Part shown: positions 15,298 through 24,859 of the stretch, piece by piece
Numbering within the stretch: position 1 is the first letter of the stretch
How the letters are laid out: each line of letters begins with the position of its first letter
Assembly: GCF_039523795.1 (NCBI RefSeq)
Contig: NZ_BAAAFZ010000027.1
Span: 1-48,550 of the forward strand
Length of the DNA: 48,550 nucleotides
Direction of reading: 5' to 3'
Source of the DNA: Craurococcus roseus
GTDB lineage: Bacteria > Pseudomonadota > Alphaproteobacteria > Acetobacterales > Acetobacteraceae
Made by a program: the position numbers and the translations under genes
The notes under the pieces: model-generated
What the model was told of the DNA's origin: nothing
Databases searched by the model: none
Seen by the model: only the letters and a program-made list of their open reading frames with translations

Positions 15298-16970
15298 ATG
15301 GAACAGGCGGGCGCTGCGGGGCAGGGGGGCGGAAGGACGGTGCGCGACGCGGCGGTGGACCTGCTGCGCGGCCTCGGTATGACGACCGTATTCGGCAACC
15401 CGGGCTCCACCGAGATCCCGTTCCTCGGCGAGTGGCCGAACAGCCTGCGCTACGTGCTCGGCTTGCAGGAATCGTCCGTGGTGGCGATGGCGGACGGCTA
15501 CGCGCGGGCCACCGGCCGCGCCGCCTTCTGCAACCTGCACTCCGCCGCCGGGGTCGGGCACGCGCTGGGCAACGTGTTCACCGCCCACCGCAACAACGCC
15601 CCCCTGGTGATCACCGCCGGCCAGCAGGCGCGCGAACTGCTGCCGCACCAGCCCTTCCTCGGCGCGACCGACGCCGCGCAATTCCCGAAGCCCTACGTGA
15701 AGTGGAGCGTGGAGCCGGCGCGGGCCGAGGACGTGCCCGCCGCCATCGCGCAGGCGTGGCGCGTCGCCATGCAGCGCCCGCGCGGCCCGGCCTTCGTCTC
15801 CATCCCCGCGGACGACTGGGCGAGGCCCGCCGCCGCGCCGGCCGTCGCGCGCGCCGCGCCCAGCGACCCGGCGCCGGACCCGGAGGCGCTGCGGGAACTG
15901 GCGGCGGCGCTGGCGGCGGCGCGNCGCTGGCCGCGGCGCGGCGCCCCGTGCTGGTGGTCGGCCCGGAAGCGGACGAGGAGGGCGCCGGACCCGCCGTGGT
16001 CGCGCTCGCCGAGCGGCTGAACGCGCCCGTCTGGGCCAGCCCCTTCGCCAGCCGCCTGTGCTTCCCCGAGGACCACCGCCTGTTCGCCGGCCACCTCGCC
16101 GCCGCGCCGGGCGAGGTGGCGGAGGCGCTGGCCGGGCACGACCTGGTGCTGGTGCTCGGCGCGCCGGTGTTCACCTTCCACGTCGCCGGGCATTGCGCGC
16201 TGTTCGACGGCTTCACGCCGCTGTGGCACCTGACAACCGATGCCGAAGCGGCGGCGCGCGCGCCGGTGGGGACGGGCGTGCTGGGCGGCCTCCGCACCGG
16301 CCTGCCGGCGCTGCTTCCGTTCTTGCCGGAGGCGCATGGCCGCGCCGACCGGCCGGCGCGGCGACGCCCGCCCGCGCCGGCCGCCGCGGACCCGCTTCCC
16401 GCGGCTTTCGTGCTGTCGCGCCTGTCGCTCCTCATGCCGCCCGGCGCCGCCGTGGTGGAGGAGGCGCCGTCGCACCGCCCGGCGATGCATGCGCACCTGC
16501 CGTTCCGCGAATGGGGTTCGTTCTTCACCATGGCCAGCGGCGGCCTCGGCTACGCGCTGCCGGCCGCGGTCGGCGTCTCGCTCGCGCGGGCGGAGGCGGG
16601 GAACGCGGCGCGGGTCGTGTGCCTGATCGGCGACGGCTCGCTGATGTACTCCGTGCAGGCGTTGTGGACGGCGGCGCAGCACCGGCTGCCGCTCTCGGTG
16701 GTGGTGCTCAACAACCGGGGCTATGGCGCGATGCGCTCCTTCAGCCAAGTGATGGGCACGCGCGGGGTGCCGGGGATAGACCTGCCCGGGCTGGACTTCA
16801 CCGCCATCGCCCGCGGCCACGGCTGCGCCGCCGAACGGGTGGAGAAGCCCGGCGCGCTGAACGAGGCGTTGGCCTGGGCGCTGGCAACGGACGGGCCGGC
16901 GCTGCTGGACGTGGCGGTGGACGCGGCGGTGCCGGCACTCTACCGCGCTGCAAGGGAGGACGCGCGATGA
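15298..16970 (+). CDS. mdlC: Thiamine-diphosphate enzyme, benzoylformate decarboxylase type; frame broken by one N
   Basis: This enzyme resembles benzoylformate decarboxylase, which converts benzoylformate to benzaldehyde and CO2 in mandelate catabolism. Catalytic positions known from the family are all visible: Ser in FGNPGSTEIPF, Glu in GLQESSVVAMADGYA, His in NLHSAAGVGH and His in APVFTFHVAGH. The diphosphate/magnesium motif runs from IGDGSLMYSVQALW to VVVLNN. At 15924 a single N interrupts the frame: the two halves join only if the N stands for two bases. The rest is unbroken, so I treat the gene as intact. A GGGAGG ribosome site precedes the ATG. The stop overlaps the next start as ATGA. 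Another aromatic 2-oxo acid is possible as substrate. Confidence 0.85.
15924..15924. other. Single ambiguous base causing an apparent frameshift
   Basis: One N in a GCG/CGC-rich stretch. Replacing it by two bases restores one continuous decarboxylase frame, so a base-calling or assembly error is more likely than a real mutation. Confidence 0.85.
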
Positions 16971-17944
16971 CGACGGTGCCGAAGCGGCGGACCGCGCTGG
17001 GCGCAATTGCGGCGGCGTTCTCGATCAGCGGCGCGCGCGCCCAGGGCGCGTGGCCTTCGCGCCCCGTGCGCATGGTCGTGCCGTTCCCGCCCGGCGGCCT
17101 GGCCGACTCCGTGGCGCGGCCCTTGGCGGCGCGGCTCACCACCGTGTTCGGCCAGCCCTTCGTCGTGGACAACCGCCCCGGCGCCGGCGGCAACCTCGGC
17201 GCGGAGCAGGTGGCGAAGTCCGAGCCGGACGGGCACACGCTGCTGGTCGGCTCGCTCGGGCCGCTGGCGGTGAACGCGTGGCTGTTCCCCTCCTTGCCCT
17301 TCGACCCGCGCGCCTTCGCGCCGGTGTCCTTGCTGATCGAGACGCCGAAGGTGGTGGTCGTGAACCCTTCGCGGCCCTGGCGCTCCCTGGAGGAGCTGAC
17401 CGCTGCCGCGCGCGCCGCGCCGGGGCGCTTGTCCGCGGGGTCGGCCGGCAACGGCTCCTCGCTGCACATCGCGCTGGAACTCTACAAGCGCGCCGCTGGT
17501 GTGGACGTGACGCACGTGCCCTACCGTGGCGCGGCGGTGGCGATCACCGACCTCGTCGGCGGGCGGCTCGATTTCATCATCGACAACGTGCCGAACATCC
17601 TGGCGCAGATCCGCGCCGGCGCGGTGCGCCCGCTCGCCACCGCGACCGAGGCGCGGCTGCCGCAACTGCCCGAGGTGCCGACCACCGCCGAGGCCGGGCT
17701 GCCCGGCTTGCGCTTCGGCACGTGGTTCGGCCTGGTGGCGCCGCCCGGCACGCCGGCCGCGGTGACGGAGCGCCTTGCGGCGGCCGTGGACGCGGCGCTG
17801 CGCGACCCGGAGATCGGCGGGCGCTTGGCCGAACAGGGCGCGGTGCCGGGCGGAGGCACGCCCGAGGCGTTCGGCCGCTTCATGGAGGCCGAGCGCGCGA
17901 AGCTGGAACCCGTGGTCCGCGGCAGCGGGATGCGCGCCGACTGA
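16967..17944 (+). CDS. Bug/TctC-family tripartite tricarboxylate transporter substrate-binding protein
   Basis: This 325-residue periplasmic solute-binding protein belongs to the Bug (TctC-like) family. The N-terminus is a signal peptide with twin arginines (KRRTALGAIAAAFSISGARAQ). The mature part follows the family pattern: WPSRPVRMVVPFPPGGLADS, VDNRPGAGGNLGAEQVAKS, PDGHTLLVGS, VTHVPYRGAAVAITDLVGG and GLVAPPGTPAAV. Its ATG overlaps the decarboxylase stop (ATGA), so the two are translationally coupled. That suggests it binds the decarboxylase substrate or a precursor such as a mandelate-like acid, which is inference. No TctA/TctB membrane subunits lie nearby, as is common for orphan Bug proteins. 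Confidence 0.9.
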   Translation: MTTVPKRRTALGAIAAAFSISGARAQGAWPSRPVRMVVPFPPGGLADSVARPLAARLTTVFGQPFVVDNRPGAGGNLGAEQVAKSEPDGHTLLVGSLGPLAVNAWLFPSLPFDPRAFAPVSLLIETPKVVVVNPSRPWRSLEELTAAARAAPGRLSAGSAGNGSSLHIALELYKRAAGVDVTHVPYRGAAVAITDLVGGRLDFIIDNVPNILAQIRAGAVRPLATATEARLPQLPEVPTTAEAGLPGLRFGTWFGLVAPPGTPAAVTERLAAAVDAALRDPEIGGRLAEQGAVPGGGTPEAFGRFMEAERAKLEPVVRGSGMRAD

Positions 17945-18035
17945 CGACCCGGCCGCCGGGCCGGTTCCTTCGCGCGGGATGCCGCGCTAGGACGGCGGTG
18001 TCCCCGCGCGCCCCCCATTTCAGCGAACCGCCCGC

Positions 18036-19403
18036 TTGTCCTTCCACCTCCCGCCGCCCGACACCGGCGCGCTCGCCGCCCGCCTGCTCGCCTGGTACGA
18101 CCGGCACCGCCGCCACCTGCCCTGGCGGATGCCGCCCGGGGTGCGTTCCGACCCCTACCTGGTCTGGGTCAGCGAGGTGATGCTCCAGCAGGTGCGCGTG
18201 GAAACCGTCGCGCGCTACTACGGCCCGTTCGTCGAGCGCTGGCCGACGGTCGGAGCGCTGGCCGCGGCGCCGCTCGAAGAGGTGCTGCGCGCCTGGTCCG
18301 GCCTTGGCCGCTACGCGCGGGCGCACAACCTGCACGCCAGCGCGCGTCTGGTCGTGGAGCGCCACGGCGGGCGCGTGCCGGAGGACGAGGCGGCGCTGCT
18401 CGCCCTGCCCGGCGTCGGCCCCTACACGGCGGCGGCGATCCTCGCCATCGGCTTCGGCCGCGGCGGGTCGGCGGTGCCGGTGGACGGCAACATCGAGCGC
18501 GTGGTCGCGCGACTCTTCGCGCTCGGCTGGGACACGGGCTCGCCGGCGTCGCGGCGCAGGGCGGAGCTGCGCCGCCTGGCGGCGTCCCTGGCGCCGCAGG
18601 CGCGCCCCGGCGACCACGCGCAAGCGCTGATGGACCTCGGCGCCACCATTTGCATCCCCAACGGCCGGCCGCGCTGCGGCGCTTGCCCGGTGGCGGACGC
18701 CTGCGCGGCGCGGGCTGCGGGTGTCGCGGAAACGCTGGCGCTCGGGCCGAAGCGCGCGCCGAAGCCGAAGCGCTTCGCCGCCGCGTTCTGGGTGTCCCGC
18801 CCCAGGGACGGCGCGGTGCTGATGCGGCGCCGCCCGGCCAGGGGGCTGCTCGGCGGCACGTTGGAGCCGCCCTCGACGGAGTGGCGCCCGGGCCGGGCGT
18901 GGCGCATGGCCGAGGCGGTGTCGAGCGGCGCCGCTCCGGTCGGGGCGGCGTGGCGGAGGCTGCGCGGCCGCGTGCGCCACGCGCTGTCCGATTTCGAGGT
19001 CGAGTTCGCCGTGATGGCCGCGGCCGATCCCCGGCGCTTGCCCGGCGCGGGCGAGGACGGCGCCGTATGGGTGCCGCGCGAGGCGTTGGAGGGAGAGGCG
19101 CTGTCCACCATGTCGCGCAAGCTCGTGCGCCACGCGCTCGCGGCGGAGGGGCGCGGCGGTCAGCGCGGCGCCGCCGCCGCGGTGCCGCCAGGCCGGAGCC
19201 GCAGCGCAGCGCCGCCCACCAGCGCCCGGAACGCTTCGTCCAGGCTGGCGCCGGAAACGCCCCAAACCTCCCCGCGCAGCTCGAACGCGGCCCGCCAGCC
19301 GAACTCGGCTTCCGCCCACTCGACTCTGCCCGCGACCGGGACGGCGCCGGACGGGACCGCGGCGGCCGCGCCCCTGAGCGGCAGGGCAATGGGCATGGCG
19401 TAG
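18036..19403 (+). CDS. mutY: Adenine DNA glycosylase MutY with long antisense-overlapping tail
   Basis: MutY removes adenine paired with 8-oxoguanine. The 455-residue frame starts at a TTG at 18036. It has catalytic Glu47 (WVSEVMLQQ), the helix-hairpin-helix LPGVGPYTAAAI (124-135), catalytic Asp150 (VPVDGNIERV) and a [4Fe-4S] motif at C206, C214, C217 and C223. The first spacer is seven residues, one longer than usual. A C-terminal NUDIX-like recognition domain follows (about 245-370). The normal end would be near residue 372, but the frame stays open for about 80 more codons and overlaps the convergent DUF2066 gene by 244 bases. That tail is Ala/Ser/Pro/Thr-rich and looks like antisense of the neighbour. 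The stop codon may have been lost, or an indel may hide it. Confidence 0.9.
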   Translation: MSFHLPPPDTGALAARLLAWYDRHRRHLPWRMPPGVRSDPYLVWVSEVMLQQVRVETVARYYGPFVERWPTVGALAAAPLEEVLRAWSGLGRYARAHNLHASARLVVERHGGRVPEDEAALLALPGVGPYTAAAILAIGFGRGGSAVPVDGNIERVVARLFALGWDTGSPASRRRAELRRLAASLAPQARPGDHAQALMDLGATICIPNGRPRCGACPVADACAARAAGVAETLALGPKRAPKPKRFAAAFWVSRPRDGAVLMRRRPARGLLGGTLEPPSTEWRPGRAWRMAEAVSSGAAPVGAAWRRLRGRVRHALSDFEVEFAVMAAADPRRLPGAGEDGAVWVPREALEGEALSTMSRKLVRHALAAEGRGGQRGAAAAVPPGRSRSAAPPTSARNASSRLAPETPQTSPRSSNAARQPNSASAHSTLPATGTAPDGTAAAAPLSGRAMGMA

Positions 19404-19951
19404 CGCGCGCCGGCCGCGGTGAGCGCGGCGCGCGCCCGGTCCACCAGCGGGTCGTCGGCGGTGAGCGCGGTTTCGCGCCCGTCGCGGAAGCGGAGCGCCA
19501 GCATCGGCGCGACGCGCGGCCGCGGCCCCGGCCAGGGCCGCTCCCCGAGCGCGGCCAGGGCGGCGCGCAGCCCGGCCTCGGCGAACCGGACGGTGAGCAG
19601 GAAGGGCCGGTCGTAGGTGCCCTGCTCGTCGCGCAGCGGCTTGTCGATCAAGACGTCCTCGTAGGAAAGGTCGAGCACGAGCGGCGCCGGGTCGAGCGCC
19701 GCCACCCGCGCGTCCTCCTCCAGCGCCGGGTTGCCGGACAGCTTGGCCAGCACGGTGCCGAGCGCCCGTCGCACCGCCGGCGTCCGGTCCGAGCGGCCCG
19801 GCGCGTCGGTGCGGACGGTCGCGGTGACGAGCTGGTCGGGCAGCGCCTCCGCCGCCGCGGGTCCGGGCGCGGCAACGGCCGCCACGGCGGGTAGCAGGGC
19901 CGCGAGGCAGGCGCGGCGGCTCGGGCCGCGTGGTGCGCTCCGTCCATCCAT
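19160..19951 (-). CDS. DUF2066 domain-containing secreted protein
   Basis: This 263-residue protein has a signal peptide (RRACLAALLPAVAAVAAPGPAAA, cleavage near residue 34). It then carries the DUF2066 pattern: LVTATVRTDAPGRSDRTPAV, RRALGTVLAKLSGNPALEED and YDRPFLLTVRFAEAGLRAAL. The family is periplasmic or envelope-associated and of unknown function. It is convergent with mutY and overlaps its reading frame by 244 bases. The signal peptide and domain support this as the real gene in the shared region. The last 15 residues (LRLRPGGTAAAAPR) are low-complexity. Confidence 0.8.
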   Translation of the reverse strand: MDGRSAPRGPSRRACLAALLPAVAAVAAPGPAAAEALPDQLVTATVRTDAPGRSDRTPAVRRALGTVLAKLSGNPALEEDARVAALDPAPLVLDLSYEDVLIDKPLRDEQGTYDRPFLLTVRFAEAGLRAALAALGERPWPGPRPRVAPMLALRFRDGRETALTADDPLVDRARAALTAAGARYAMPIALPLRGAAAAVPSGAVPVAGRVEWAEAEFGWRAAFELRGEVWGVSGASLDEAFRALVGGAALRLRPGGTAAAAPR

Positions 19952-20097
19952 GCCGATGACGCTCCGCGTTCTCGACGCCGCAGCCTAGACCGCGGCGGTG
20001 GTGGCGCGAACCCGCCGCCGCTCGAGGCCTGCTTCCCCTGGCCGCACTTCCGGCCGAAGCTGGCGCGCGCAGACCGCGAACGGGAGGAGGGGGAGCG

Positions 20098-20979
20098 ATG
20101 CCCTACGCCAAGACGGACGACGGCGTGAAGCTGCACTACGAAGAGACCGGCTCGGGGACGCCGGTGGTCTTCGTCCACGAGTTCGCCGGCGACGGCCGGA
20201 GCTGGGAGCCGCAGCTCCGCCACTTCGGCCAGCGCCACCGCGCCATCGCCTACAACGCCCGCGGCTACCCGCCCTCCGACGTGCCGCTCGACGCCGCCTC
20301 CTACTCGCAAGACCGCGCGGCGGACGACATCGCCGCCGTGCTCGACCACTTGAAGATCGGCAAAGCGCACGTGGTCGGCCTGTCCATGGGCGGCTTCGCC
20401 ACGCTGCACTTCGGCTTCAGGCATCCGGAGCGCGTCCGCTCGCTCACCGTCGCGGGCTGCGGCTACGGCGCGGAGCCGGGCAAGCGCGAGCAGTTCCGGG
20501 CGGAGGGGATGAAGGTGGTCGAGTTCATCCGCACCGAGGGGATGGCCGCCTTCGCCGAGAAGTACGCCTACGGGCCGACGCGCGTGCAGTTCGCCAACAA
20601 GGACCCTCGCGGCTTCGCCGAGTTCCAGCGCATGCTGGCGGAGCACGACGCCACCGGCTCGGCCAACACGCAACTAGGCGTGCAGCGCGAGCGTCCGTCC
20701 CTGTGGGACCTGACCGACAAGATGAAGGCGCTCCGCGTGCCGACCCTGGTGCTCACCGGCGACGAGGACTGGCCTTGCCTGCTGCCGGGCGTGCTGATGA
20801 AGGAGAACATCCCGACAGCGGCGCTGGCGGTGATGCCGAACTGCGGCCACATCATCAACCTGGAGGACCCGGACGGCTTCAACCGCATCGTCGGCGGCTT
20901 CCTGGCGCAGGCGGACGCCGGCCGCTGGCCGGAGCGCGACCCGCGCGCCACGGCGGGGACGATACTCGGGATGCGGTGA
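20098..20979 (+). CDS. Alpha/beta-fold hydrolase
   Basis: This 293-residue hydrolase has the fold of 3-oxoadipate enol-lactonase, haloperoxidase-like and epoxide-hydrolase-like enzymes. Motifs in order are VVFVHEFAGDGRSW (oxyanion region), GLSMGGFATLHFG (nucleophile Ser of GLSMG), TLVLTGDEDWPC (acid Asp) and NCGHIINLEDP (catalytic His). There is no signal peptide. A strong GGAGGAGGGGGAG ribosome site precedes the ATG. It stands alone between the divergent DUF2066 gene and a convergent small gene. No substrate can be assigned. Confidence 0.85.
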   Translation: MPYAKTDDGVKLHYEETGSGTPVVFVHEFAGDGRSWEPQLRHFGQRHRAIAYNARGYPPSDVPLDAASYSQDRAADDIAAVLDHLKIGKAHVVGLSMGGFATLHFGFRHPERVRSLTVAGCGYGAEPGKREQFRAEGMKVVEFIRTEGMAAFAEKYAYGPTRVQFANKDPRGFAEFQRMLAEHDATGSANTQLGVQRERPSLWDLTDKMKALRVPTLVLTGDEDWPCLLPGVLMKENIPTAALAVMPNCGHIINLEDPDGFNRIVGGFLAQADAGRWPERDPRATAGTILGMR

Positions 20980-20991
20980 AGCGTCGCCGCA

Positions 20992-21204
20992 TCAGCCTTT
21001 CCCCTTGGCCGGGGTGCCCGCGGCTTCGCGGACCGCGCGCTCCATCTTGTCGCCGTGCGGCTTGGGACTGTCGCCGGAGGCCGGGACGCTTCCGCCCGCC
21101 GCGCCGGCTTCCTTCGCGCGGGCGGCGGCGTCCGCTTCCCGCTCCGTCCTCACGTCGTCCAGCGCCGGCGCCCCCGGCTTCTTCCCTTCGGCTGCGTTCG
21201 CCAT
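20992..21204 (-). CDS. Small hydrophilic, probably disordered protein
   Basis: I do not recognise this 70-residue protein. It lacks hydrophobic stretches and is rich in Ala, Glu, Lys, Gly and Pro (for example TEREADAAARAKEAGAAGG, then PHGDKMERAVREAAGTPAKG), so it is probably unfolded. The start at 21204 is supported by a GGGGAGGAGCG ribosome site. The open frame continues upstream but without coding character. It is convergent with the hydrolase at 20098 and divergent from the DUF167 gene. Confidence 0.55.
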   Translation of the reverse strand: MANAAEGKKPGAPALDDVRTEREADAAARAKEAGAAGGSVPASGDSPKPHGDKMERAVREAAGTPAKGKG

Positions 21205-21298
21205 CCTGCGCTCCTCCCCGTTCCCTGCTACACCAGGAGAACGCCGCCGGAGCGGCGGCGGTTCGCCGCCGCGGGCCGCCGCCCTATGCTGCGGCGCG

Positions 21299-21666
21299 AT
21301 GCGCAGCAGCGACCCGGACGACGATGGACGAGCCGCGGCCCGCTTGCCCTTCGCAACGGCCGCCGGAGCCGGAGTCCGCCTCGCGGTGCGCCTCACGCCC
21401 AGGGCGGCGCGCGACGGGCTCGACGGGGTCGCGGCGGCCGACGCTGAGGGGCGGGCGGCGCTGCGACTGCGGGTGGCCGCGCCGCCCGTGGACGGGGCGG
21501 CGAACGCGGCGCTGGTGGGATACGTCGCCGCGTCGTTGGGGCTGCGGAAGTCGGATGTCGCCATCGTCTCCGGCGAGCGGGGGCGGCTGAAGCTGCTCGA
21601 ACTCTCCGGCGACCCGGACGCGCTGCTCGCGCGGCTGGCCGAGTGGGTCGGAGGCGGGCGGGGGCG

Positions 21667-21670
<4 letters not shown>
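21299..21670 (+). CDS. DUF167 (YggU/UPF0235) family protein
   Basis: This 123-residue protein belongs to the small, widely conserved DUF167 family of unknown function. The signature is clear: VRLAVRLTPRAARDGLDGV, then LRLRVAAPPVDGAANAALVGYVA, SDVAIVSGERGRLKLLEL and GDPDAL. The ATG at 21299 is the only in-frame start that gives the expected length. The stop overlaps that of the convergent LLM gene by four bases (TTAA), so the two genes share their ends. Confidence 0.88.
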
Positions 21671-22671
<1,001 letters not shown>

Positions 22672-22737
22672 GGTCCGCCATATGGGGACGCGGCGCCCCG
22701 CTGTTGAAGGGCGGCGTTGCCGGGGGCGGCCGGCGCT

Positions 22738-22785
22738 CCTGGACCCGTTTCAGCCTGACTGCGGTCAGGCCGAACCGCGTCCAGG
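22738..22785. repeat. Long imperfect palindrome (22-bp arms)
   Basis: Outer arms CCTGGAC (22738-22744) and GTCCAGG (22779-22785) enclose inner arms GCCTGAC (22753-22759) and GTCAGGC (22764-22770) around loop TGCG. The 8-base segments between them pair at five positions, so 19 of 22 positions pair. It lies between divergent genes, where a terminator would make little sense. Confidence 0.75.
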
Positions 22786-22806
22786 GTTTGCTGGACCGGC
22801 GATTCA

Positions 22807-22832
22807 CGCCCTGGGTGTTCCCACCCAGGGCG
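22807..22832. repeat. Perfect 11-bp palindrome
   Basis: CGCCCTGGGTG (22807-22817) and CACCCAGGGCG (22822-22832) are exact inverse copies with loop TTCC. It lies 22 bases after the first palindrome and about 77 bases before the MFS start codon. Confidence 0.8.
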
Positions 22833-22908
22833 ACCCCGGTCTAGGCTCCCGGATCGCGGCGTCGCCCGGCCGGTCCGGCGGGGACGGCGCCGTCCGGGAG
22901 AACGCCTC

Positions 22909-24162
22909 TTGTCCACACGATCGGCCGCGGGGGAAACGCCGCGGCGGCCGGCGGGCGACCTGGAGTCGCCCTACGCATGGCTGCGCTTGGCCGCCGCGGT
23001 CTGCCTCGGCACGGTGGGCGGCGTCGGCATGTGGTCGGTCGTGGTGGTGCTGCCGGCGGTGCAGGCCGAGTTCGGCGTCGCCCGCGCCGACGCTTCGCTG
23101 CCCTACACCTGCGTCACCCTCGGCTTGGTGGCGGGCGGCGTGCTGATGGGGCGGCTGTCCGACCGTTTCGGCGTGGCCGTGCCGGCGGCCATCGGCAGCG
23201 TTTCGCTCGGGCTGGGCTATCTGCTCGCCGCGCGGATGGAGAGCCTTTGGGCGTTCTCCTTGGTCTATGGCGGCATGATCGGGCTGCTGGGGACGGCGGC
23301 GGTGTTCGGGCCGCTGGTGGCGGACACCTCGCTCTGGTTCGGGCGGCGGCGCGGCATCGCCGTGGCGCTCTGCGCCAGCGGCAACTACTTCGCCGGCGCG
23401 GTGTGGCCGCCGGTGGTCCAGCACTTCGTCGAAACCGTGGGCTGGCGGCAGACGCACACCGGCATCGGCCTGTTCTGCCTCGCCGCCATGCTGCCGCTGA
23501 CCCTCGCGTTGCGCCGTCCGCCGCCGGAACAGGGCGCGCCGGTGTCGGCTGGCGGCAGGGCGGCCTGGCCGGCGCTCGGGCTGCCGCCGAACGCGTTGCA
23601 GGCGCTGCTCGCGGTGGCGGGCGTTTCCTGCTGCGTGGCGATGGCGATGCCGCAGGTCCACATCGTCGCCTACTGCGTGGACCTCGGCTACGGCGCGGCG
23701 CGCGGGGCGGAAATGCTCTCGCTCATGCTCGCCTGCGGGGTGGCGAGCCGCCTGGCGTTCGGCCTGGTGATGGACCGGATCGGCGGCCTGGCGACGCTGC
23801 TGCTCGGCTCGATGCTGCAGGCGGCGGCGCTGGCGCTGTTCCTGCCGTTCGACGGGCTGGCCTCGCTCTACGCGATCTCCGCCATCTTCGGGCTGTTCCA
23901 GGGCGGCATCGTGCCGAGCTACGCCATGATCGTGCGGGAGTTCTTCCCGGCGCGGGAAGCGGGCACGCGGGTCGGCATCGCCCTGTCCTCCACCCTGGCC
24001 GGCATGGCGCTCGGGGGATGGATGTCCGGGGCGATCTTCGACGCGACCGGGTCCTACCAAGCGGCCGTCCTCAACGGCCTGCTGTGGAACGGGGCGAACA
24101 TGGCGGTGGCGGCTTGGCTGCTGCTGCGGGCGCGGCGGCGGCCCCGGGTGGCGCTGGCCTGA
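22909..24162 (+). CDS. Major facilitator superfamily transporter
   Basis: This 417-residue inner-membrane protein has about 12 hydrophobic helices and the MFS signature loop GRLSDRFGV between helices 2 and 3. A second copy lies at MDRIGG between helices 8 and 9. The GMWSVVVVLPAVQAEFGVAR opening and the ASGNYFAGAVWPPVVQHF segment resemble the oxalate/formate antiporter-like MFS group. The N-terminal 24 residues are cytoplasmic. It starts at a TTG (22909) with GGGAG upstream. The cargo is probably an organic acid but this is uncertain. The upstream divergent LLM oxidoreductase might act on the same compound. Confidence 0.88.
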   Translation: MSTRSAAGETPRRPAGDLESPYAWLRLAAAVCLGTVGGVGMWSVVVVLPAVQAEFGVARADASLPYTCVTLGLVAGGVLMGRLSDRFGVAVPAAIGSVSLGLGYLLAARMESLWAFSLVYGGMIGLLGTAAVFGPLVADTSLWFGRRRGIAVALCASGNYFAGAVWPPVVQHFVETVGWRQTHTGIGLFCLAAMLPLTLALRRPPPEQGAPVSAGGRAAWPALGLPPNALQALLAVAGVSCCVAMAMPQVHIVAYCVDLGYGAARGAEMLSLMLACGVASRLAFGLVMDRIGGLATLLLGSMLQAAALALFLPFDGLASLYAISAIFGLFQGGIVPSYAMIVREFFPAREAGTRVGIALSSTLAGMALGGWMSGAIFDATGSYQAAVLNGLLWNGANMAVAAWLLLRARRRPRVALA

Positions 24163-24859
24163 TCCCGGAGAGGCCGCTTCCGAGCGCCGGGCCTCGTGGC
24201 GGAAGCGGTTGGCGCCGGTGCGGGATTGGGACAATTCCCAGGAGGGCGCGGCGGCGTTCCGGGAGTAGCGGGCGCCGGTGTTCCGGGGCGGTGACAAGGG
24301 CGGTCCGACTGGGCGCCGCGGCTTCGCGGTCCCGGCGGTCGAATTTTGGCGATTTCGGACGAATCCCTCGCGCGCCGGATCGCGGCGGCGGAGGCGCGGG
24401 GGGGAGCGGCGCGGATAGCGTCCGGCGCGGCGCGCGCTCGGCTTGGCGGCCCGCGCACCGGTTGGTGGCGGGGCGGGCTCGACATCGGTGCTCGATCTTC
24501 GCCGCTTTCGGACAAATCATCTGCACGGGTACGGGCCGTGGGGAGGGTGGCGGCGGCGCTTGCCCCGCGGTGCGTTCAGACGAATCCGCCGCGCCGACGG
24601 TCACGGCGAGGCGGGAGCGATGCTGGTGGTTGGGGTGGGGCCGTTCGGGCGAATGCCGCTCCGTCGGGATTGCGGCCGGACGCGCGCAGTGCCGGTTCCC
24701 GGCGCGGGCACGTCTGGAGGGGGCGTCCTTCGCTCCTTTCGCGGTTGCTGGGGAGCGACGAAGGGTGCCATGAGGATATAATTCCTATAACTGCCGTGTT
24801 TGTCAAGGCTGGCGGCGGCGGTGCCTCGATTGTGAGACAGGGCGGGCTCGGCGCCCGCG
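24163..24859. other. 697-bp spacer with a degenerate repeat family, no gene
   Basis: I find no gene with coding character between the MFS and RTX genes. Near its left end CCGCTTCCG (24174-24182) and CGGAAGCGG (24200-24208) form a 9-bp stem that may end the MFS transcript. The rest holds four degenerate copies of a repeat around TTTCGGACGAATC, listed separately. An AT-rich patch at about 24773-24792 (ATGAGGATATAATTCCTATA) is unusual for this genome and could be a promoter element. Confidence 0.6.
24353..24655 (+). repeat. Four degenerate copies of a TTTCGGACGAATC repeat
   Basis: Copies lie at 24353-24365 (TTTCGGACGAATC), 24506-24518 (TTTCGGACAAATC), 24574-24586 (GTTCAGACGAATC) and 24643-24655 (GTTCGGGCGAATG). 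Similarity extends 15 bases to the left in the first two copies (21 of 28 identical) and into the GCC/CGG-rich right flank. The last three are spaced 68 and 69 bp, which suggests an eroded tandem array of about 68 bp units. Confidence 0.5.
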
